Shown piece after piece: positions 56,391 through 64,000 of a DNA stretch of 64,000 nt; position 1 is the first letter of the stretch; each line of letters begins with the position of its first letter. The position numbers and the translations under genes are program-made. Origin of the DNA: Pleodorina starrii. Its lineage: Eukaryota > Chlorophyta > Chlorophyceae > Chlamydomonadales > Volvocaceae. The stretch spans positions 805,001 through 869,000 of the forward strand of contig BRXU01000015.1 in the NCBI GenBank assembly GCA_030267565.1, given 5' to 3'. Under the pieces are notes generated by a model that made no database searches, had not been told where the DNA came from, and saw nothing but the letters and a program-made list of their open reading frames with translations.

Positions 56391-57250
56391 TCATCGCACG
56401 TTGAAGAGCCGCTGACTGGCATGGCCGACGTGACCGAAGAGGCGCTTGTTCAGCAGCATAAATATGGGTCCGTGCTTGTCGTCGGGAAGGTAGGCGGCCG
56501 AGGCGGCGTCCATGGCGGGGAAGAAGTTGAGTACGACAGCGTGGACGAGCTCATGGCCCAGCGTGTGCGCCAGCGCCTCGAGCTTGCTGGTGCAGAGCGC
56601 GCCCTCGAAGTTCATGGGGTTTTCCGCTGAGATGGACTCACGCCAGCGGTTGGCGTTGACGAAGATGGTGTTGTCATCGTGTAGGCCCGACAGCCATGAG
56701 TAGGGATCGCGGGGATCTTCGCCGGGCAGGACCTTGAGCGGCGGCCGGCGGACGCTGCGGATTTGGTGCGTGAGCAAGCCGCCCAGGAAGCACTTCTCCA
56801 CCGCGGCGCAGAGCAAAGTGAGCTGCACGGGGTTGACCTTGTCCATGTCGAAATCGAGCTGCCATGCGCCGCCGTCGGATGACTGCGCGGTCGCAAGGAC
56901 GCGCGACCAGGCGTGGGCCCGAGACTCCTCTTCGTTGCGCCAGCCCCGCGCCTTGTACACGCGGCTCAGCAGGGCCTTGACGAGCTGCAGCTCATCACTG
57001 GGGATGAGGCGGATGTAGTCGCGTTCGCGCATACCCTGACCATATGTCAAGTGAAACCACATCATTATGTAGGCGTCTATGTAGATTGCGTTATGAATTG
57101 ACTTACACGTACGTAACACGGCGGTTCGCTTGCTTCATCGTTGTCATCGCGACTGCGGCGCAGTTCCTGTAGCCATGCAACCAAGGCGGAAGCAGCTGCA
57201 ATAGTACCCATGACTATTATGGGTACACGATTTGCAGCGACGCGCGCCAT
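56391..57250 (-). CDS. SprT-like zinc metalloprotease with N-terminal membrane anchor
   Basis: Two exons, 57250-57107 and 57035-56391: 262 residues plus TGA, joined in phase 0. Residues 9-26 (VPIIVMGTIAAASALVAW) form a membrane helix. The second exon carries the HExxH zinc site in LAHTLGHELVHAVVL and, about 30 residues on, HGPIFMLLNKRLF, like the third ligand region of SprT/Spartan-type proteases. Known SprT-domain proteins of the Spartan type act on DNA-protein crosslinks in the nucleus. A membrane anchor suggests a different location here. The region between residues 70 and 180 is conserved-looking but has no motif I know. Confidence 0.7.
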
Positions 57251-58313
57251 CCGCTTATCAGGCAAGTCGTCTTAGTAGCCGTTGACGACATAAATGAAAT
57301 TCACGGGATGAGGGATAGCGGGCTCAAGAGAAAGCACGATTCCCACTATGCGTAAAAGAGATATATTAGGATCACATGGTAATGGGCTGTGCGCAAAACC
57401 TTGGTTACTTGCCGTACTTCGGCAAGTCCGTACCGGCCACCGTGAACAACGGTCCCTGTTTACCTTCGACTAGATAGAGCCCCGTAAACTGCGAACGTGT
57501 TCTAAGATGACGCAATACCTGGAGTTTGACTCGGTGCACACAGCTGCGTCCACTTCGTCGAAGTCCTAAGCACAGCCCGTCACAGCCCCGTACGGCAGAC
57601 CCTGACAGACTCAAGGGTGCCCTCTGCCAACCTATGCTTCGCTTCGCCCCTCGTCGCCATGGCTCAATCTCCTCAGCATCTTTGCATGGAGATGTCTGAT
57701 GTGTTTCCATACATTACTTTAGAGCCACCGGAGAGGCCAAGCTGGCCCAATGTTCCAACCCACCTTAGTCAACGCCGAAACAAATAGGTATCCACCAACC
57801 TGGCAGTCACGCATCCTGTTCCAGATGCTCCCGTGACCGCCATTACAGGCGAAAAATACGAGCGGGCCTTGACACTCTCTAGCGTGACAGGCATCCCTTC
57901 AAATCGAGCATCCCTGCAACTGCCGAGGCGGCCGCCCGCACCCGGCACTCCCCGGGCTTGAGTGCGCAGGCGTGAGTCTGCAAAATGCCCGCCCTCTTAT
58001 ACGCTTCTTCGTCATCGCAACCTGCCTGCCCAATGCACCTGACTTAGTCACCCTGCACGGCGTCTCTCGCCCGTGAGTGCCGGACCATCGTCCCGCCCGC
58101 CTGCCGCACCCTACCAGATACCACCCAGATCTGCACGCGCACCCACATTTCCAGTTTTTCACGCCCTGGCCTCCACTTCAGGCGCCAACAGCGCCACTCC
58201 AAGCGCTAACAGCTTGGGGCCTGTCCCCCGACCCGCACTGCTGTGTGGGACCCCCATCGCCATCCGGCACCACCACCATCCATCACCGACAGCGGATCGG
58301 CATGGCGGCCCTC
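57251..58313. other. Intergenic region between two minus-strand genes
   Basis: Contains the 3' end of the STI1-like gene and the promoter of the SprT-like gene. TTACA on + near 57843 is a possible TGTAA poly(A) signal on the minus strand. No gene recognised. Confidence 0.45.
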
Positions 58314-61300
58314 TCAGCGCTGCATGCCCTTCCACATCTCCGCCACGAAGGGCCCTATGCTTGGATCGTCCATCCACTTGGCCATGACCGCCGGCGTCGG
58401 GTTCTCCGAGATCTCCCTGATCGCAACCCAGAACTGCGCAGCGGCAGAGGCACAAGCCACGTGGGGGTCGCCGACGGGCTTAGGTGCGTGAAGATGAAGC
58501 GATGGGGACATGGACAAGTAAGAGGACACGTACGAACGGCCAAAAGAGCGAAAATGACGTGGCGGCCGGCGGCCCGGCCTTGGAGAGGATGGATGGATGG
58601 ATGGATGGATGGATGGATGGATGGATGGATGGATGGATGGATGGATGGATGGATGGTTGGCGGCGGTTCGTTAGGTTACATGTAGCGGCCAAGCCATCGG
58701 GTGGGAGCCAAATGCTTTGCACGCGGCTTCCCCTGCATCCCTTCTCCGTACAGCCCTGCCGCCGTACCTGGGGGGCGTTGTACGCCTTCATGACGATCTG
58801 CGGGTCCACCTTTTCGAACATGAACGACATGTCCAACTTTCCCAGCAGGCTCGCATTCCAGTTGTTTCGGAGCGCCTGGTCGGCAGCAGCAGCAGCAGCA
58901 GCAGCCGCCGCAGTGGCAGCAGTGACAGCAGCGGGCAGCACGCTCAGGCAGAAGTATCAGGCAACAGCAGCAGTCAGCGCCAGCGCCAGCACCGGAAAGA
59001 GCCGAGGGCACCTAACGACGAGCTTGCACCAGCCCAGCCGCGGATGCAAGCATCGGGCTGCCGCTACCGCAGCGCAGAGAAGAAGGTGAGCCGTGAACGA
59101 ATGCGCAAGGTCGCGGCACGCCGTGTACTGCGGTTTGAAAATGACGGGACAGCACCGGGCTGGTTCATGGTTGTTACCACACCGAACGGTTTGGCCACGC
59201 AGAAGGCCAAAGTACTCGGCGATTCCACCGATGGCCGGTGATGGGCGGCGGTTTCCCGGAGCAGCCCCCACGGCGTTCGCGCCATGCTGCTCAAGCGCGG
59301 AGCAGAGGTTGGAAGCCGAAGCCCTAGCTAAGCACCCACATACAGCCGATGAGCCGAAACGGCGGTGCAGGCGAGGCAAAATTTGCCAGCCCGCGGAAGG
59401 GGCTGCTGCGACCGGGGCTACCGTAGCTTTCGCAGCGCAACCCGCCCCCCCAGCCGTCGTACAGTGTCGTACACAGTGCGTCCGTACCTCGAGGTATCGC
59501 TGGTGGGCCACGGGGTCGCTGCTGACCCGCTCCTCCTCAGCCACCCACCTGGCACAGGCCAGCACCCAAGGAACGAATTGGACATCAACGCAAACCAACA
59601 ATGCAAATCTCGGCAGGAAAGCATGTGCAGCAGGGGCGGCGATCCAAATCCTGGACCTGATCCATATGCCCCAGTCGCGCCCGTAAGTTACTGGTGCCTA
59701 ATCAGGCGCTAAGCCCCACGAACCCCAGCTGCCCAAAAGCCCGCGCTTGAGAGCCCAAAAGCTCCTTTGCTGCAGCAGCCCCTTACGCTCAGTTCCGCCC
59801 ACTCACTTGCGGTAATAATCCAGGCTCTGTTTGAGCCTGCGACCGGCAATATGACGGCGGGCGGCGACACGGCACGGTACGGCAGCACGGAGGCGGTGAA
59901 GGGAAGGGTTATGTATTACGAAGAGGACCCAAAGCGACATCACCACAGACAAGCTGCCGCCAGGCACGGCCGCGTGGCGACTCCAAAAAGAAGTAATTAA
60001 GCACGTGTGGCAACAGAACAGAAACGGATCCAGGCGTCCCGAAACTCCGGGCCCCGCCCGGTTTGCAGGCAGCGCGGGTCCGACCCTCGGGACACGTCAC
60101 GACGTGCGGCTTCGCGACAGCGAGCCCAAACATGACAGATTACTAAAAGCATTGATCAAGGCAAAAGGCTCATGTGATGTGCCCCCAGTTGGCGGCGTCC
60201 TCAAAGAGAACACAGATGATGCCCGATCTGTCGTATTGCTGCACGACACGTGTCTTGGCGAGGGCCGCGAGGTTTCCGCGAGGCCCTCGCCATGCCCAGC
60301 CAGTCCCCGCGCTGCACTCCAAGTCCGAAACCCCCGTGGTTGCACCCAGACCCAGACCCAGACCCAGACCAGACCAGACCAGACCAGACCAGACCAGATC
60401 AGATCAGACCAGACCAGACCAGGCCAGATCAGACCAGACCAGACCAGACCAGGCCAGATCAGACCAGACCAGACCAGACCAGACCAGATCAGACCAGACC
60501 AGACCAGATCAGACCAGATCAGACCAGACCAGACCAGACCAGACCAGACCAGACCAGACCAGACCAGACCAGACCAGACCAGACCAGATCAGGGCGCTCT
60601 CACCCCGCGAACAGCTGATTGTACGTGAAGCCGCTCTCCAGCATCTGGGCGTTGTTAAAGCGCAGGAATTCCCTAGAGGCAGGGTCGCCCGACAGCTCAA
60701 GCCGCTTAATGAAGATCTCATAGCGCCCAGAGAGCTCTTCCATCTGGGTCGGGCGGGCCGTGGGCGGAAGGGCTGTCGGTGTGAGGCGGCGCCGAGGGCG
60801 AAAGCGGCGCGAATGTGTACAGGCGTTGCAGAAACTAGCAAAGCCCAGTCCATTACCGGTACCCGCTGCAAATCCTCCTGCCAATATCCTCCTCCCTAAG
60901 TGTCCATCCAAAGCGCGCGCCCTCGACATCACTTGTTGGCCAAATACACCAAGGGTCGCCAGCAACGCCATACGAAGCGTGCCAGAAGAGGCGTACGACA
61001 GCATGTACGGCGCCATGCTTCGTGTATCTCCGCACCTTGTCCAGGTACATGCGTTTCCCTGTGGAATCAAAGGAATGGACAGGTTAAGGTCGGCCGCTCT
61101 GCATCAGCGCGTGTTACTCCCAGATCCGGTGGCGCACAGGATGCCGCCCTGGGATGCCCCCGGGGACCTCCCGGAATGCCCTCCGTCATGCAGCAGCATC
61201 AGGCCTGAGACGACCAATACGTGAGCCTCACCCGCTAGGTCAAAGTCGGGAAACTTAGATGCCATTTGGGATAGCTGCATGTTCTCATTCACCATCCTGT

Positions 61301-63899
61301 CAGGCCAGGAGCAATGGGGAAGAGGACGACGGTTAGGGCATTTCCAGCAAGCTGCGCCGTGTCATATACAATCTCACTCACTTCGTAAATTCCTGCTTGA
61401 CTAGGTCGCTGCGGAAAACTGGGCTGTTGAACAGGTTGTCATAGTACTCATCCGGGGACGACCTGGCGACGACGACGTGTCGACGACGACCCGACCTCGA
61501 CGTCCTGCTATCTAGCGCATAATGAAGGGACAGTGTCGAGACGCTGTATGAACAGGAGGTGTGCTCTTGGCTACGCAAGTGACGACCGCCACACGCTGTG
61601 GCATTCCGGCAGAAGAGCGCGCTTGCCAACATGTGCAATATCTGTATTCGAGACGGTCAGTGAGATGCTAGTGTAGCGTAACGCAAACTAATTGTTTGAT
61701 TCACTCTCAGGTGTCTTCCGTTGCAAGCAATATCGCGTCAATTCCAAGGAAAGAGTCCACACTACGCAGATACCCTTATGCTCTGTATAATGTTGAGTGC
61801 AGTGCAGCACAGTGAAGCGCCAATGCAACAGTCAACTCTCAGTTGTAGATTAACCGTTTCATGGTTTCGGAGCGATGGAAGCCCGAAGTTGTTGACAAGG
61901 AAGTACTTACTTTTACATAAGCTGTGCAATAATGTAATCATGCATTTCATTACATGCTCCTCGGAGGGCAAGGTGTGGAAAAGTGGGGCATTCACTGGGC
62001 ACACCACAGCGCCACACCCTACCATACATAACGGCCTCATGCAGGCGAATCCCTCCTGGCTATGCGTCCTGCATGTTGACTGCTGCCATGATGAACTCAC
62101 CCCTAAGCCTAAGCTTCGTTTGATCCCGCCATGACGCCACCGTCACCACCGGACGTGCATGGCTGAAAGCAAATTGGTGGCCGCCTAAATTTGCCTCACC
62201 GCACTTGCACCCTTACCATATCAGCGGTCCTGCATCGAGGGCGTCCCAGGGACAAAGGCTACCAAATTTCCAACCCACCCAAACCGAAATCATGGTAAAG
62301 GTTATTCATCCGTATCGAGTGCGTGGACACCCAAGCACCCTCAAGCACCATGCGTGAAGACACAGAGACTTCGTGCGCCTGCGAACTGCAAGCCCTCGAC
62401 CGGTGGCTGACCCACCGCCCATGCGTCACGATTGGGCAAACAGCCGAGGGCCGGATGACTGGCGCCACAGATCAGCTACGGCATCCACCACTCACACCAA
62501 GCGTTGTCCGGTGCACCGCCTTCCTCCGGGAGGGCCGGGCGCTCCTTCGGTATAGGCTTCACCCGAATGGGAGACAGCTGCGGCAACGACCACGGCGCGG
62601 CCGCCGCCTCCGCCACCTCCACCACCGCCTCCGCCGACACCGGCACTGCGCCGCCCATCGCAGCCGACGCGCCCCAACCCGCCGCCGATGCCATGGCGGC
62701 TTCGGCACAGCCGCCGCCGCCGCCGCTCCCTTCACACACTCCCTCGACCGCCGCCTCCGCGTCCTCCTCCAGCGGCAGAAGGCTCTCGGTCAGAGAGCAG
62801 CCGTCCCCTGGGTCGCTCGCGCTGTAGCCCGCGCCCACGCCCGGCACGGCCTTGGACGCCAGGTAGCTTGCCACCAGCAGGCTCGCACCGAGGCCCGCGG
62901 CCAGGAACGGCGAGATAGTGACCGACGCGACGGCGCCTAAAGCGCCGCCGAGGAGCGCCGACCCAACTGACACCGCCGCCGACGTCAGGTCGGCGTCGCC
63001 GCTGGCTTCCGAGCCTGCCGCGAGTGGCGTATCCTCCCTGCCGCCGTCCTCGCTTCGGCCGCGGTCGTGGACGTCGTGGCTGTCCGGGAGATGCCATACC
63101 AGGCCGATGCTGTGGAGATCGTCGGAGGCGGCGTCGAGATGGAGGTCGTCGGCTTCGTGCGGGTGCTGGGCGTCGCCGCCGAGCTCGGAATCGCTACAGG
63201 GATGGATGCACGTGTGAACGGGACGGACGCCATGGTGAGGATACTGGGGGCTACTGGCTGGCTTAGGCTTCTGCCACAGCAAACAAACGCTTGGGTGTTT
63301 CTTGTACATCGTGCATCACCGGCTGCTGCGGGTCCCTGGCGACACGCACGACTTCAAGCGGACACGGTGTGTAGAGTTGTTACAGTGGGCTCTAGACACT
63401 AAAAGAGTATAGCCAACGGGACAGCTGGCCGTGCACTGCACCGGAGGCGACCAGGCAGCCGAGACGCATAGACAGGACTGCGCGATTACCGCTACCCCTA
63501 CCCTGCCGGGATTCGGACCCCACAACAACAACCCTGGTGCGGCCAGCAGCTTCAAAAGGGCAGGCTGAAAGGTCCCGCTCCCAAGACCTGCGGACTCCTG
63601 ACGGCGGGATGTGATCCGAGTTCCGACCAGCCCCCGACGCGGGATGGCCTTTCTGTAACCCCCGGCAGGACTTGCCATGGTGTTGGTGAGTGGGCGTGTT
63701 GGTACTTTTCTGCCTCGTAGAACGGATCGGTGTCCTCGGGCGACAAGGGCGAGAGCGGCGAGAGCGCCTCGTAGCACATGTCGGCGTCGGCGTTGTCCAA
63801 GTCGTCGACTCGGCCGCTGCAGGCGGCTGTCTCAAAGGCTGTTTGCAGCTCCCACCACATGCTTTTCAGAGCATTGGTGATGGACGCCCCGACTTCCAT
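58314..63899 (-). CDS. Membrane protein with C-terminal STI1 (Tic40/HIP-like) motif
   Basis: Nine exons: 63899-63706, 63193-62498, 61462-61382, 61296-61232, 61058-61036, 60743-60604, 59548-59488, 58875-58768 and 58478-58314. They total 1,533 nt, 510 residues plus TGA, with every phase matching. The N-terminal 64 residues contain a WW pair and an acidic/Ser-Pro stretch. Exon 2 encodes an acidic part, then a hydrophobic Ala/Gly/Val region long enough for two membrane helices ([20 protein letters not shown] and [16 protein letters not shown]), then Ala/Gly repeats. Exons 3-8 encode a helical, charged region. The last exon ends in [20 protein letters not shown], the NP..MxxW/YMxDP pattern of STI1 motifs in Tic40, HIP and HOP. 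By analogy it may be an organelle-membrane co-chaperone, but the N-terminus shows no clear transit peptide and similarity to Tic40 is limited to this motif. Confidence 0.65.
58587..58656. repeat. (GGAT)n tetranucleotide tract
   Basis: About 17 GGAT units in the last intron of the STI1-like gene. Confidence 0.95.
60345..60592. repeat. (CAGAC)n pentanucleotide satellite with GATCA variants
   Basis: About 250 bp of CAGAC units; some carry T for C (CAGAT) at spaced positions, giving higher-order groups. It ends about 12 bp from the donor of exon 60743-60604, on the intron side. Confidence 0.93.
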
Positions 63900-64000
63900 G
63901 CCGCAAGGCCGTGTCTGGTCAGGTGCTGGGGTCGCTCACAAAGCCTCACGAAGACCTCCTGCAAGCTCTACTTGGACCGCCAACGAGTCGTTTCCAGGGG

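Overview
The window looks like nuclear DNA of a volvocine green alga (Chlamydomonas/Volvox group). Every gene I could build has many short exons with GT..AG borders and long introns. The DNA is full of GCATGC/TGCGTG-type simple sequence and microsatellites, and the largest gene belongs to the multi-membrane PAS/'tiny macrocysts' (TmcB-like) family that is expanded in volvocine algae. This is an inference from gene content and style; I could not run a search. All exon borders were read by eye from splice signals and reading phase.

Layout. (1) 1-33415: one very large + strand gene, about 31 kb and about 48 exons found, encoding a TmcB-like membrane protein. The 5' end is not resolved. Its introns hold most of the repeats: a 1.3 kb pure (GGGT)n tract, (ATT)n and (AT)n tracts, two copies of a retroposon-like repeat, two inverted copies of a 330 bp element, a LINE 3' end and several palindromes. 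(2) 33706-40258, minus: ten-exon gene for a predicted secreted protein of about 1,037 residues, family unknown. (3) 40946-44705, plus: eight-exon gene for a protein with two ZNRD2/SSSCA1-type zinc ribbons. (4) 46197-46668, minus: two-exon 76-residue zinc-ribbon-like protein. (5) 46669-51082: repeat-rich, no gene recognised (90 bp minisatellite, long perfect hairpin). (6) 51083-52748, minus: four-exon cytochrome b561-domain protein. (7) 52964-53591, plus: two-exon 109-residue unknown protein, divergent from the b561 gene. (8) 53965-55375, plus: three-exon EF-hand protein. (9) 56391-57250, minus: two-exon SprT-like metalloprotease with an N-terminal membrane anchor. (10) 58314-63899, minus: nine-exon gene for a membrane protein with a Tic40/HIP-like STI1 motif at its C-terminus.

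For genes 2-4 and 6-10 the proposed exons add up to a whole number of codons ending in one stop, which supports the models. The genes do not form a pathway; they look like ordinary unlinked eukaryotic genes. The most notable item is the giant gene: the exons that normally encode the end of its TPR region and the first PAS domain appear to be absent, and a 330 bp mobile-looking element sits exactly in that gap, while the flanking exons stay in phase.
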